A stretch of 64,000 nucleotides of DNA from G963675935 sp963823895 (lineage in GTDB: Bacteria; Planctomycetota; Planctomycetia; Pirellulales; Thermoguttaceae), in assembly GCA_963823895.1 (NCBI GenBank), contig CAWGNG010000028.1:62001-126000 (forward strand). Direction: 5' to 3'. Under the pieces are notes generated by a model. The model was not told the DNA's origin and did no database searches. It saw only the letters and a list, made by a program, of their open reading frames with translations. Shown here piece by piece: positions 33,431-43,663 of the stretch. Numbering within the stretch: position 1 is the first letter of the stretch; each line of letters starts with the position of its first letter. The position numbers and the translations under genes were made by a program.

Positions 33431-36400
33431 CTAGACCTCTTCGATCCAGTCTCCTACGGTCTCCAAGAGATGGTCGAACGCCAATTCTCGCAGCGTGTCG
33501 TGGCCGCCGGCGACGGCTGAAGCCGTTACGCGTTGGAAACCGGAAACCGTCTCGACGAAGCCGTCGCCCGACAACGAGGCAACGTCTCCTTGGGCGGTGA
33601 GCGAGTCGTCGCCCGGCGAAGCGAACAGCGCGGCCTGCACGCCCTCGCCGCGGCCGTCGATCTCGACGTTCTGCACGTCGCTCACGTCGACCGTGTAGCC
33701 GACCCCTTGCAACGTCGCCGAGCCGGGCTGGAGCTGAGCGGTCTCGGCGAGGTTGGCGAGCCCCGTGGCCGTCAATTTCGCCGTGTCGTTCCCGCCGCCG
33801 CCGACAAAATGGAACGCGGTCACTTCAGCCGCCGCATACACATAGCTTTGCCCTTGCACGATCACCGTGTTCTCGGACGCCCCGGCGACGAACTCGAATG
33901 TGTCGTCCCCGGCCGTGCCCGTCACGGTAACCTCGCTGCCGTTGCGGACCACGCTCGGCGCCGCCGGCTCGGGCGTTGCTTCCACGGCATTCTGCGCAAG
34001 ATCGGGGCTAGCGGCAGGCGGTGGCGGCGCCGATTCCGCGACGCTCGCCACGACCGGATCGCTCTGGGCAATTGTCGCCGCTGCGACGTTGGCCACCGGC
34101 GCGCTCGTTGCGGGAATAACCTGGGCGGCGGACGCAACGACTGCCGATTCCTGAGCGATTTGCGCGGGAGCGGCTTGTGTCGAGGCTGTCGTCATGGAAC
34201 TCACCGCCGCGATGTTCTGCTTCAGATTTACGCCGACGGCCGGCGACAACGCCAGTTGTGCCGGCGACAACGGCGCCGGCGGATCGCTGATGGTCGCCGT
34301 CGCCACGGTGCTGGATGCCAGGCCATCGTTGGCCACAAAGGTGACGATGCGGTTTATGGTGGGGGCAGAAAGCGTCGTTGCCGTGTCGTTGTAAGTGACA
34401 CTGTCAAGAACCGCGATGTAATCCGCGATCGGAGCGATGCCCGTCAGCGTCAACACGCCGTTTGCATAGGACTTCGAGATACTCGTGCCCGCAACGTTGG
34501 CGTCGAGCAGTTCGGCGGCGCCATCGTAGACGTTGGTGATCGTCACGGTAAGCGAAGCGAGCGTCGGGCTGTCTGAATCGGAGATCGTTCCCGCGGCCGC
34601 AATCGTGATCGGGCCGCCGCCGCCATAGAACTTCGTGGAGGTGTTGGTTCCCGCCGCCGCACCATTGAGATCGACAACCGGTGGGACGTTCAAGTCGCGA
34701 ACGATCTGCAACATGCTGGGCGTGGAGTTCAAGAACAGCCGCCGCGAGATGTACTGCGGCTGCAGCCCGCCAACGCCGAAGTTCTCGGCTTGCCACGCAT
34801 TCGACGCCAAGCTGAACGTCTGGGTCGTCGGATCCTTCGGCCCACCCGCCGTGAAGGCCGCCGGCTGCGTCAAGATCACCCGATACGTGCCGGCCGGAAG
34901 ACCGCTGAAGCCGTACCACCCGGAATCGTTCGTCTGCTGGTAGGGGTTCGTCGTCCAGTTTTGCCACTGTCCGTTGTCCTGGTATTGCAGGGTAATGGTG
35001 ACGTGCGGGACCGTGGCGTGCCCGCTGTAGACGCCGTCGTTGTCGTTGTCGCAATAGACGAAACCAACAACAGCACTGTTCATTAGCTGTGTGATGTCGG
35101 CAGTTGTCGTTGCCGTCGTGCTGGACAGGACGTAGTTCCCCGCATCGGCCCCGGTGATCGAGATGCCGGTCACGGTCACCGTCTTGCCCGTGCCCGGGTT
35201 CGCATCCGAAAAGGCAGCGGCCGTGTAACTTTCGGTGAAGATGTCGCCTGTCACGCGATCGTCGGAGAGGGTCACCGTGGCAGTCGTCGTACCGTCGTAC
35301 ACCTTGTTCGCGGCCGCAGCGGAAACCGTCAAGGTCCGCGCCGAAATTACGCCGGTGTTGCCGGGAACAAAGGTGACCGTGTAGTTGCTGCCGCCGTTGC
35401 CATCGCTGACCGTGCCCGCGGGCGTAAGCGTCTTGGCCGTGCCCACGTTCTTCGTGTCGTATGTCTCGGTGAAGGCCGCCGTATCGCTAGCGGCGAGACT
35501 CCCGGAAGTAATCGTCGGCACCGCTCCGGCCGTCGTCGTGCCGTCGTAAACCTTGTTGTTCGCCGCCGCGGTCACCGTAATGGCGAGTGCCGTAATCACG
35601 CCGGTATCATCGGAGACGAAGGTCACGGCGTAGTTGTTGCCGCCGTTGCCATCGTTGACCGATCCCGCCGGCGTGAGCGTTTTGCCCGTGCCCACGTTCT
35701 TCGTGTCGTACGTCTCGGTGAAGGCCGCCGTGTCGCCAGAGACCAAACTGCCGGAGGTGATCGTCGGCAGCGCCGCGGCGGCTGTCGTACCGTCGTAAAC
35801 CTTGCTGTTCGTCGCCGCTGTCACCGTAATGGCCAGTGCCGTGATTACGCCGGTAGTGTCGGGAACGAAGGTCACGGCGTAGTTGTTGCCGTCGTTGCCG
35901 TCGCTGATCGACCCCGCCGGCGTAAGCGTCTTGCCCGTGCCCGCGTTCTTCGTGTCGTACGTCTCGGTGAAGGCCGCCGTATCGCTTGAGACCAGGCTGC
36001 CGGAGGTGATCGTCGGCACTGCGGCCGCAGTCGTCGTGCCGTCGTAGACCTTGCTGTTCGTTGCCGCCATCACCGTAATGGCCCGCGGCGTGATGTTGGC
36101 CGTTGTCGTTGCCGTCGTGTTGGACAGGGTATAGTTCCCCGCATCGGCCCCGCTGATGGAGATGCCGGTGACGTTCACCGTCTTGCCCGTGCCTGCGTTT
36201 ACATCCACGAAGGCCGCGGCCGTGTAATTGTCGGTCAGATTGTCACCTGACGCGCGATCGTCCGACAGGGTCACCGTGGCCGTCGTCGTGCCGTCGTATT
36301 CCTTGTTCACGCCTGTGGCGGACACGGTTAGGGTGCGTGTTGTGATCACGCCGGTGTCGTCGGGAACAAAGGTCACCGTATAGTTGTTGCCGCCGTTGCC

Positions 36401-38914
36401 GTCGTTGACCGATCCCGCCGGCGTGAGCGTCTTGTCCGTGCCCACGTTCTTCGTGGCATAAGCCTCGGTAAAGGCCGCCGAATCGCCGGAGGCCAGGCTG
36501 CCAGAAGTGATCGTCGGCAGCGCTGCCGCGGCTGTCGTGCCGTCGTAAACCTTGCTGTTCGTCGCCGCGGACACCGTAATGGCAAGTGCCGTGATCACGC
36601 CGGTGTCGTCGGGAACGAAGGTCACCGCGTAGTTGTTGCCGCCGTTGCCGTCGTTGACCGATCCCGCTGGCGTCAGCGTCTTGCCCGTACCCACGTTCTT
36701 CGTGTCGTACGTCTCGGTAAAGGCCGCCGTATCGCTTGAGACCAGGCTGCCGGAGGTGATCGTCGGCGCCGCTGTCGCCGTTGTCGTACCGTCGTAGGTC
36801 TTGGTGTTCGTCGCGGCCGTCACCGTAATGGCCCGCGGCGTGATGTTGGCCGTTGTCGTTGCCGTCGTGTTGGACAGGGTATAGTTCCCCGCATCGGCCC
36901 CGCTGATGGAGATTCCGGTCACGGTCACCGTCTTGCCTGTGCCCGCGTTCGCATCCGAAAAGGCAGCGGCCGTGTAACTGTCGCTCAAATTGTCGCTTGC
37001 CACGCGGTCGTCCGACAGGGTCACCGTGGCAGCCGTCGTGCCATCGTATTGCTTGTTTATGCCCGTCGCGGAAATCGTCAAGCTCCGTGCCGTAATCACT
37101 CCGGTGTTATCGGGAACGAAGGTCAGCGCGTAGTTGTTGCCGCTATTGCCGTCGTTGACCGCCCCCGCCGGCGTGAGCGTCTTACCCGTGCCAACATTCT
37201 TCGTGTCGTACGTTTCCGTGAAAGCCGCCGCGTCGCTGGAGACCAAACTGCCGGAGGTTATCGTCGGCGCCGCCGCGGCGAGTGGCGTGCCGTCGTAAAC
37301 CTTGCTGTCTGTCGCCGCCGTCACCGTAATGGCCCGCGCCGTGATGTCGGCTGTGGCTGTCGGCATCACGAGGATGTAATTGCCCGCATCGGCCCCGCTG
37401 AGGGTCAACCCGGCTATGCTTACGGTTTTCCCGGCGCCGACGTTCCTGTCGGCGAAGGCCCCGCTTGCCGAACCCGTGTTTAGTGTCACGTCGTCTCCGC
37501 TGGCAACGCCGACCAGGATCGCGCTGCCTAGATTAAGGGTGGCAACGGTGGTGCCGTCGTAGACTTTGTTGTTCGCGGTGATGCCCGTGACCGTCAGGGG
37601 CGTTGCCGTGGTCGTCACCCACGTCTCACTCGCGTTCTGCGTCAACGAATTGCCCGCAGCGTCCGTGATTCCCGAGCCTGCCGCCGTCAACGTCAACACG
37701 TACGTCCCCGTCGGGATCGTCTTAGTGGAAAGATCCAAGGTGTACTGCGAGCCGGTCACGGGCGTCACCGCCAGCCCAGCCAGGCTCACCGTCGTCCCGT
37801 CCCGCGTGAGGCTGAAATCGTTGATGTCCACGCCGCTGACGTCCTCGCTGAAGTTGACCGTCACCGTGCCCACGGCGCTGTTCCGCGGATCGGGAGTCAC
37901 GGCGACAATGCTGGCCGTGGGCGGCGTCGTGTCGGTTACCCAAGTGTCGCTTGCATCGCCCACTAACGCATTGCCAGAGCCATCCGTAATCCCCGAGCCG
38001 GCGGCCGTTAGCGTCAGCACGTATGTCCCTTCGCTGCCGGTCTTCGTCGATAAGTCGAGGGTGTATTGCGCGGCGGCGACCTGCGTCACCGTCAGACCGC
38101 TGAGACTTACCGGCGTGCCGTTCCGCGTCAAACTGAAGTCGTTGGTGTTTACGCCGGTCACGTTTTCGCTGAAGTTGACCGTCACTACCCCCACGGCGCT
38201 ATTGCGCGGATTGGGAGTCACGGCCACAATGTTGGCCGTGGGCCCGGCGTTCACCGCAGTCGACGCCCCCGAGAAATCGATGGAACTCCAGGGCACGGAA
38301 CTGGTCGCGCCGAAGAACTGCACCATGGCAGTGGGAATTGTCGCGGGCTGCGGCGACAGCGCGACCGCCGCCGGCAACGGCGATACTGAATTGACGTGAC
38401 ATTCCACGCTGAACAGCAGAAACGAGTCGCCGGGGTCCGTCGGCGCTATAAGGTCGCTGTCGGTCGCCCCAATATTGCTGATCAAGCCGACGCTGAGAGA
38501 CGGCGTGACTCCTCCATCGGAAAAGGTCGGCCCCGGAGTATAGGTGGTTATGTCGGGGGTCGCGAATGCAGTGTCCAGCCCGATATTGAAATAGGCGCTT
38601 TGAAGCCCCGTGGCAGTGCCGCCGTTGTTGTTGCGATTGTCCGTCACTACGGCCTCTAGCCAGTAATCGCCTGGAGCGGATAGCGAAGCGAGCGGAGTAT
38701 TCGTGCTCGGGTCGGGCGGCGTGGCAGTGTGCGAAAAAAACTCGAACGCCACCTTCAAATCGCCCGACAGCAGCATCCGGTCTTCCAGCCGCTCGCAGCG
38801 GAGACGGCGCGCCGCGAACCGGGTGTGAAACGAGTCTTGCCGCCGGCCGCGGCGGTCCCTGGAAATCGAACGGGTGTGATCGGCTCGAGAACGGAAGCGA
38901 TGTGCATTGCTCAT
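33431..38914 (-). CDS. Giant extracellular protein with Big-like, YDG and SdrD-B-like domains
   Basis: An 1827-residue protein. The N-terminus contains CERLEDRMLLSG (about residues 39-50), the LEPR-XLL-type motif of planctomycete surface proteins, in place of a normal signal peptide. Residues 225-435 are two tandem Ig-like repeats, each with PRNSAVG-VTVNFSE-V and TYVLTLTAAGSGITD. Residues about 440-1275 are ten YDG repeats (KVYDGTT every 80-90 residues) of alternating subtypes, with near-identical DNA. Residues 1278-1390 form an SdrD-B/Cna-B-like domain (VVGFVYCDNDNDGVYSG). Cadherin-like sequence follows, then an Ala/Pro-rich spacer, then a haemolysin-type GTAGDDTFEF segment. It is likely a cell-surface adhesin or matrix protein, transcribed alone. 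Confidence 0.85.
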   Translation of the reverse strand: MSNAHRFRSRADHTRSISRDRRGRRQDSFHTRFAARRLRCERLEDRMLLSGDLKVAFEFFSHTATPPDPSTNTPLASLSAPGDYWLEAVVTDNRNNNGGTATGLQSAYFNIGLDTAFATPDITTYTPGPTFSDGGVTPSLSVGLISNIGATDSDLIAPTDPGDSFLLFSVECHVNSVSPLPAAVALSPQPATIPTAMVQFFGATSSVPWSSIDFSGASTAVNAGPTANIVAVTPNPRNSAVGVVTVNFSENVTGVNTNDFSLTRNGTPVSLSGLTVTQVAAAQYTLDLSTKTGSEGTYVLTLTAAGSGITDGSGNALVGDASDTWVTDTTPPTASIVAVTPDPRNSAVGTVTVNFSEDVSGVDINDFSLTRDGTTVSLAGLAVTPVTGSQYTLDLSTKTIPTGTYVLTLTAAGSGITDAAGNSLTQNASETWVTTTATPLTVTGITANNKVYDGTTVATLNLGSAILVGVASGDDVTLNTGSASGAFADRNVGAGKTVSIAGLTLSGADAGNYILVMPTATADITARAITVTAATDSKVYDGTPLAAAAPTITSGSLVSSDAAAFTETYDTKNVGTGKTLTPAGAVNDGNSGNNYALTFVPDNTGVITARSLTISATGINKQYDGTTAATVTLSDDRVASDNLSDSYTAAAFSDANAGTGKTVTVTGISISGADAGNYTLSNTTATTTANITPRAITVTAATNTKTYDGTTTATAAPTITSGSLVSSDTAAFTETYDTKNVGTGKTLTPAGSVNDGNGGNNYAVTFVPDDTGVITALAITVSAATNSKVYDGTTAAAALPTITSGSLASGDSAAFTEAYATKNVGTDKTLTPAGSVNDGNGGNNYTVTFVPDDTGVITTRTLTVSATGVNKEYDGTTTATVTLSDDRASGDNLTDNYTAAAFVDVNAGTGKTVNVTGISISGADAGNYTLSNTTATTTANITPRAITVMAATNSKVYDGTTTAAAVPTITSGSLVSSDTAAFTETYDTKNAGTGKTLTPAGSISDGNDGNNYAVTFVPDTTGVITALAITVTAATNSKVYDGTTAAAALPTITSGSLVSGDTAAFTETYDTKNVGTGKTLTPAGSVNDGNGGNNYAVTFVSDDTGVITALAITVTAAANNKVYDGTTTAGAVPTITSGSLAASDTAAFTETYDTKNVGTAKTLTPAGTVSDGNGGSNYTVTFVPGNTGVISARTLTVSAAAANKVYDGTTTATVTLSDDRVTGDIFTESYTAAAFSDANPGTGKTVTVTGISITGADAGNYVLSSTTATTTADITQLMNSAVVGFVYCDNDNDGVYSGHATVPHVTITLQYQDNGQWQNWTTNPYQQTNDSGWYGFSGLPAGTYRVILTQPAAFTAGGPKDPTTQTFSLASNAWQAENFGVGGLQPQYISRRLFLNSTPSMLQIVRDLNVPPVVDLNGAAAGTNTSTKFYGGGGPITIAAAGTISDSDSPTLASLTVTITNVYDGAAELLDANVAGTSISKSYANGVLTLTGIAPIADYIAVLDSVTYNDTATTLSAPTINRIVTFVANDGLASSTVATATISDPPAPLSPAQLALSPAVGVNLKQNIAAVSSMTTASTQAAPAQIAQESAVVASAAQVIPATSAPVANVAAATIAQSDPVVASVAESAPPPPAASPDLAQNAVEATPEPAAPSVVRNGSEVTVTGTAGDDTFEFVAGASENTVIVQGQSYVYAAAEVTAFHFVGGGGNDTAKLTATGLANLAETAQLQPGSATLQGVGYTVDVSDVQNVEIDGRGEGVQAALFASPGDDSLTAQGDVASLSGDGFVETVSGFQRVTASAVAGGHDTLRELAFDHLLETVGDWIEEV

Positions 38915-39728
38915 GGCTGCTCATCCACTGGAATAAGCGTTCGGAATAGGCGTACGTTCACACGTTGCGACGGCAGTGGCGCTACCATCCCCCCTGCGTC
39001 TTGCAGCACGGCAGCAGTACAACCGCCGCCCAATGGGTGTGGAAACCGCTTCGAAGCGGCCGCGATAGGCATACATGCTTTCATCCTAGTCGGCCGCGTG
39101 CTGGACCGCAAGTTCTTTGCGGCTTGGGGGGACAATAGCGGATTTTCGGGATGGCTGGTCCCCTCGCGACCGACGAAATGTCGCCCGATCCCGCACTTCT
39201 CGCCACACGGGGCAAACGGGCGACACTGTGTCCGGTGGGGCAGACATTCCGGGACTGTACGGATTTTTGTGTCAAGCAATGTGGCACGGCCATCTTGGCC
39301 GTGTTTCATCACGCTTGAAGCCCGTGCCACAAAATTTCGTACAGGCCCGACATTCCTGTCTGCCAGATGCGCCGCCCTTTCTCGCGGCAGACAGGTATGT
39401 CTGCCCCACTTTGGTGAGAAACGTCGGCCTACCGCCTCGCCGTGCCGCCGCGGGCCATGACGGCCGCGATCCCGTCCGTCGTCCGCTTTCACCCGCACGG
39501 AGAAACACCACTGCGGCAACGCCGCATAGAACCCGACCGGCCGGGAGACAACCCCCGGTTCGCCGCCCGACCTGGACAAATCTCTAGGTGCGTCAGTTCT
39601 CGAAATCCACCACGTCGAACACGTAGCCCACGGGACGAATCACCGACGTTACCACGTACGTCTCGTTGATTCCAGCCCGACCGCCGAGCGTGGCGTCGCT
39701 GCCAACTTCTCGATTCCAGCCCCGGAGG
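38915..39728. other. Intergenic region with repeats and a possible gene remnant
   Basis: This 814-bp gap lies between two minus-strand genes. It holds the family J repeat at 39343-39412 and a related GGTGGGGCAGACATTCCGGG at 39234-39255. Near 39270-39330 are palindromic GGCACGGCCATCTTGGCCGT motifs. On the minus strand 39593-39720 reads as plausible protein (GINETYVVTSVIRPVGYVFD) ending in a stop, possibly the tail of a lost gene. Confidence 0.5.
39343..39412. repeat. Palindromic repeat, family J (GACATTCCTGTCTGCC type)
   Basis: GCCCGACATTCCTGTCTGCC is mirrored by GGCAGACAGGTATGTCTGCC. A more perfect copy is at 51713-51794. Confidence 0.75.
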
Positions 39729-41701
39729 CTATTCGACCTTCGCCGCGATCGGCGGCAAAGGGCAGGCCAGCGCGGCGGCGATCGCCCGCAATAGCGCACC
39801 CTCCTGCAACGTCACTTTGCCGTCGCAGGCGATGCAGGCCGTCACCGCGCCGATGATGTCGCGTTTCAAGTTCGGGCTCGAACCGGCCAATTCCATCAAA
39901 GCGGCGTCGAATTTCTCCAGCGTACACTCCGACAGAGACAGGAGCGTAGCGCCGGGCAGACACTTCGCGCCGGCCTGGAATGCCTTCAGGATGTCGTCCG
40001 GCTGGTCTTGCCCCACGTAGGCCAGCGCGGAGAGAACGACCACCAACGGCCGGGCGACCGCATCCACCGTGCGGTAGCGCACCGCCGGCGGCTTTTTCAG
40101 CCCGAAGTGAACGTCCAGGTAACTAAACAGCATTGTCCGCAGGCAATACTCGAAGAGATCGACCTGGCAGTCGGCGTTGATCAACGTATTGACGACCTGG
40201 CGAAACGTGGCGTACTGCTGCGGCGACAACCGCTTGATCGCCGGCATGGCCAGATCGACCAGCGGCAGCCGGGCCGTCGGCGGCAACAACTGCACCTCCG
40301 CGGCAAGCTGATTCGTCTCGCGGAACAACGGCGGCTCGACCAGCGATTGAAGCTGCGCGAGTTGCTTGCTCCGCACGGGCCCGTCGCGGCTGAACAACAG
40401 TGCGAAAATGACGGCCTGCGCAGCGAACGGCTCGCGCGCGGCGCTGAGCAGCAGCGGCGGCAGGCCGGCGATCATCTGAGTAGCACTGTCGAGATGCTCG
40501 GCCTGCGGAGCGCCGATCCGCTGCGTCACGGTTTCCGCGTTGAGCGGCATGGCGCCGCCGACCAGAACCGCGGGAATAGGAATCTCGCCCAGCGCCGCGC
40601 GGCACGAGCGGGCGAGGGCTCGGCTGCGACCCCGACCGGTTTGACCTCGGGGAAGTTGCCGTCGAAGTCCGGCTCCAACGCCCGAATCCGCTCGTCCAAC
40701 GGCGGATGCGTGGCGAAGAGCCGGAAGAACGACCCGGCGAAAGCGTCGCCGAAGAACATGTGGCTGATTTCCGCGGCATGGGCGTCGCGGATGTGCGAAC
40801 CCTCTTCCAGCCCGCCGATCTTCTTCAGCGCGCCGGCGATTCCGCCCGGATAACGGGTGAATTGCACGGCCGAGGCGTCGGCCAGGAACTCGCGCTGTCG
40901 GCTGATGGCCGCCTTGATCAAATTGCCGAAGAAGACGCCGAGATAGCCCAGGATTACCAGCGCCAGCCCGAGGAAGAAGATCGCCGCGCCGCTGTTGTCC
41001 TCCCGATCGGAGCGGCGGGAAGAAAGGCCGCCGAATCGCAGTATGTAGTAGCCGAGAATTGCCAGGACAAGGATGCCGTTGACCACGCCGATCAGCCGCA
41101 GATTCAACCGCATGTCGCCGTTGAGAATGTGGCTGAACTCATGGCCCATCACCCCCTGCAACTCTTCGCGGGAGAGATATCGCAGCGCGCCGGCAGAGAC
41201 GGTCACGACCGCGTCACCGGGCTGATGGCCCGCGGCGAAGGCATTGATCGACGGCTCATTATCCATCACAAAGACGGGCGGCACCGGAACGCCCGAGGCC
41301 AAGGCCATCTCCTCGACGATGTTCAACAGCCGGCGTTCGGCCAGGTCGGTGCTTTGCGGATCGACGGCCCTGCCGCCCATCATCAGGGCGACGGTCTCGC
41401 CGCCGGCCGACAACTCGGCGATCTTGTAGAGACTCCCCAGGGCGACCACCAGCAGTGTTCCCGCCGCGATGCCCAAGAAAAGCTCGGGCCGCCACAGGCC
41501 GCGGTGTGGCGCCGCCGCGTAGTGTTCCGGCTGGCCGTAGACCGCGTGGTGGGCGTGCGTCGATTCGGCGCCGCTCAATCCGACGGCCACCACCAGATAG
41601 ATTGCAATGATGATCGCCGCCACCGACAAAGCGAATAGAACGATCAGCCGCACCGTCTGGCGGCGAGCGTGATCCTGCCGTGCGAAGAAATCCGTGGCCA
41701 T
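39729..41701 (-). CDS. M48-family (HtpX-like) membrane metalloprotease, frameshifted
   Basis: Residues 1-360, from MATDFFARQDHARRQ, have two N-terminal transmembrane helices, then the zinc site GVMGHEFSHILNGD (HEFSH near residue 188), two further helices, and the third-ligand motif QREFLADASAVQFTR, followed by THPPLDERIRALE. This is the HtpX/Ste24 fold facing the cytoplasm. Near 40615 the frame breaks after VGVAAEPSPA. The continuing homologous sequence SCRAALGEIPIPAVLVGGAM runs in the next frame to 39729. That part is a soluble C-terminal domain of about 290 residues with helical repeats, ending in a TerB-like phrase ACIACDGKVTLQEGALLRAI. The full protein would be about 655 residues. HtpX-like proteases usually pair with LemA, which is encoded upstream. 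Confidence 0.82.
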
Positions 41702-41733
41702 TTTCTCGTCCGCCTTTACAAGAAGAGTTGCGT

Positions 41734-42420
41734 CTATCCCCCTTCACGCCCGCACCGCCCCAAGGCTTCAAGCATCCCCACCCAAGCCGCGAAATGCGGG
41801 CACTCGCTGCGCATGGCGTCGATTCCGATCCATTTTGCCGCGAGCAGGCCGTGAAACAGCTTCTGATAATTCGTAAAGACCTTCAAGAGGCGTTTTGAGG
41901 GGGCGGTTTCGTAGTTGTCGTCGATCTCCTCAGGATTCTGGAACGCGTCGCGAATTGATCGGACCTCTTTTTCGGACTCGGGACGTTGCAGCACGGCGCA
42001 GACCGCGGCGGGCTGCGAGAACAGCAACGCCTCAAATTCGTGCATTTGGATGTACGGGCAAAACCGCCTCCCGTCAAAGGACGCACGAAGCTCGCCACAG
42101 ACGTCTTCCTTCACCGCCGCTTCTATGATGCCGGCCCTATGGGCGAGCAGGGCCGCCCTTGCATTCTTTTGGCCAGGCCACGAGCCGGGCAGGGCGTAGA
42201 AGTCGAACATCGTGGTGACAACCGTATCCGCCTCCTGTTTGAGCAGTGCCAGAACGTCGCGTTTGGCGCGCTCATATCGGCAATCACCCCCTTTATGACC
42301 TGGCTTCCCTACGAGCCTAGCGTCGAGGCAGACGTTCTTGTGGCCGAGAAACGGCGCCAAGACCTCACGGACGAACCCCTGCTCCGTCGGACCTTCGACG
42401 ACGGCGATCACCCTACTCAT
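41734..42420 (-). CDS. DUF4276 family protein, putative Toprim-like nuclease partner
   Basis: A 228-residue protein matching DUF4276. Its opening strand-loop VIAVVEGPTEQGFVREVLAP has the Glu of a Toprim motif. TTMFDFYALPGSWPG carries the acidic second motif, and PYIQMHEFEALLFSQ is the family signature. DUF4276 proteins are often encoded next to OLD-like or AAA_21/AAA_15 ATPases, and Toprim partners of such ATPases serve as nucleases in defence systems such as OLD and PARIS. Here it overlaps the upstream ATPase gene by 8 bp, indicating a two-component unit. It lies 32 bp before the M48 gene. Nuclease activity is inferred from family logic, not shown by the sequence alone. Confidence 0.78.
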   Translation of the reverse strand: MSRVIAVVEGPTEQGFVREVLAPFLGHKNVCLDARLVGKPGHKGGDCRYERAKRDVLALLKQEADTVVTTMFDFYALPGSWPGQKNARAALLAHRAGIIEAAVKEDVCGELRASFDGRRFCPYIQMHEFEALLFSQPAAVCAVLQRPESEKEVRSIRDAFQNPEEIDDNYETAPSKRLLKVFTNYQKLFHGLLAAKWIGIDAMRSECPHFAAWVGMLEALGRCGREGG

Positions 42421-43546
42421 GCGAGATTCCCCCGCCGTACACGTTCTTCTGCCACAGGTCGCCCAACGTGTAGTCTTGCCCGAGCCACTCGCGCAGATCG
42501 TCCGCCTTCAGCCGCCGGAAACGAGACTCCCCCTCTTCGCGGTCGATCACAACGATTTGATCCGGTTCAAACGCATTCAGCAGCGGGGCCGACTGGGTGG
42601 AGACGATCAACTGCGTTCGCGTTCGCGCCTGCAAGATGAGGTTGGCCAAGATGTCCAACGCCTGCGGATGCAAGCCCAACTCCGGCTCGTCGATCAAGAC
42701 CGTCGATGGCGGAGTCGGCTGGAGCAACGCCGTTGTCAAGGCGATAAATCGCAACGTACCGTCCGACAACTGGCTGGCATGGAAGGGATAATCACTGTCC
42801 TTCTGTTGCCATTCCAGCTCAACGATCTCGTCGCCGTTGCTTTTTCTGGGCCGAAGCTTGAAATCTCTGAAGAACGGGGCTGCCAGGCGAACGGTTTCGA
42901 CAATCAAGTCGTATGCCTCCCTCTCTTCTTCGCGGAGGTGGAGGAGGAACGCCGCCAGGTTTTCACCTTCGGCCCGCAGGCGTTCGTTATCTCGTACCGA
43001 ACCGGTGCGGCGCAAGGCGGCCGTAGCACTGGTATCGTGAAAGTGGTAGACGCCCCAATCGGAGATTGCCTCGTCAACCGTCCTGGCGGCGGTCGAGACA
43101 GGCTCTGGTCGGTTCCAGCTTTCGTCAGAATAGTCCCGCAGTATCGATTCTTGATGTCCGCTGCCGTAGTAAGACGTCAAGCCCACAGCCCGATTCGGAA
43201 GAGCCCCACCATGGGTAATGGATTCATGCACGAATATCAGGCGATTGTCGGCGGTTGGTGCCAACGAGAAGTCGTAGTGATTTTCGCCAAATATCACCTT
43301 TCCGACAATTTCTCGGGTGATCTTTGGTCCCAGAAACAAATGGCGGTCAGCCCCACCGGCTACATTGACGGCCACCTGAAGCCGTCTCTCAACCATCTCG
43401 TGCATGAGCCGGAAGAAACTGACGAAGTTGCTTTTCCCCGAGCCGTTCGCCCCGATCAGGACGTTCACGTCCCCCAATTCAAACTCATCGAGCGATCGGA
43501 TCGACTTGAATCCTCGGATGGTGATTTTGTCGATGGATCGTCCCAT
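42413..43546 (-). CDS. AAA family ATPase (OLD/RecF-like, AAA_21)
   Basis: A 377-residue SMC-like ATPase without a long coiled coil. Walker A is GANGSGKSNF (residues 32-41), the ABC signature is SQLSDGTLRFIAL, and Walker B is TVLIDEPELGLHP (near 285-297). The D-loop/H-loop region ends LIVSTQSAPLLNAF. It begins ITIRGFKSIRSLDEFEL, the normal opening of AAA_21/AAA_15 ATPases. The C-terminus lacks the Toprim domain found in single-chain OLD nucleases; that role may be supplied in trans by the overlapping DUF4276 gene. The pair interrupts the usual lemA-M48 neighbourhood. A defence or stress-response role is plausible. Confidence 0.85.
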   Translation of the reverse strand: MGRSIDKITIRGFKSIRSLDEFELGDVNVLIGANGSGKSNFVSFFRLMHEMVERRLQVAVNVAGGADRHLFLGPKITREIVGKVIFGENHYDFSLAPTADNRLIFVHESITHGGALPNRAVGLTSYYGSGHQESILRDYSDESWNRPEPVSTAARTVDEAISDWGVYHFHDTSATAALRRTGSVRDNERLRAEGENLAAFLLHLREEEREAYDLIVETVRLAAPFFRDFKLRPRKSNGDEIVELEWQQKDSDYPFHASQLSDGTLRFIALTTALLQPTPPSTVLIDEPELGLHPQALDILANLILQARTRTQLIVSTQSAPLLNAFEPDQIVVIDREEGESRFRRLKADDLREWLGQDYTLGDLWQKNVYGGGISHE

Positions 43547-43616
43547 GATTGCACTTTCCTCGCGTCAAGCGCGGGCAGGCGAGAAGGGCGCGAGGCCGCA
43601 TTCTTCCTTCCGCCCA

Positions 43617-43657
43617 GCCCTCACCCCCGGCCCCTCTCCCGAAGGGAGAGGGGAGAC
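43617..43657. repeat. Palindromic repeat, family F
   Basis: GCCCCTCTCCCGAAGGGAGA with flanking CCCTCACCCCC and GGGGAGAC, the same family as the copies near 25207. It lies in the 117-bp gap between the lemA stop and the ATPase start. Confidence 0.75.
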
Positions 43658-43663
43658 ATAGCT

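Noticed and set aside
35080..37590. Regular repeats that could suggest a CRISPR array
   Set aside because: Period is about 255 bp, each unit is coding and reads as a YDG domain; there are no short spacers.
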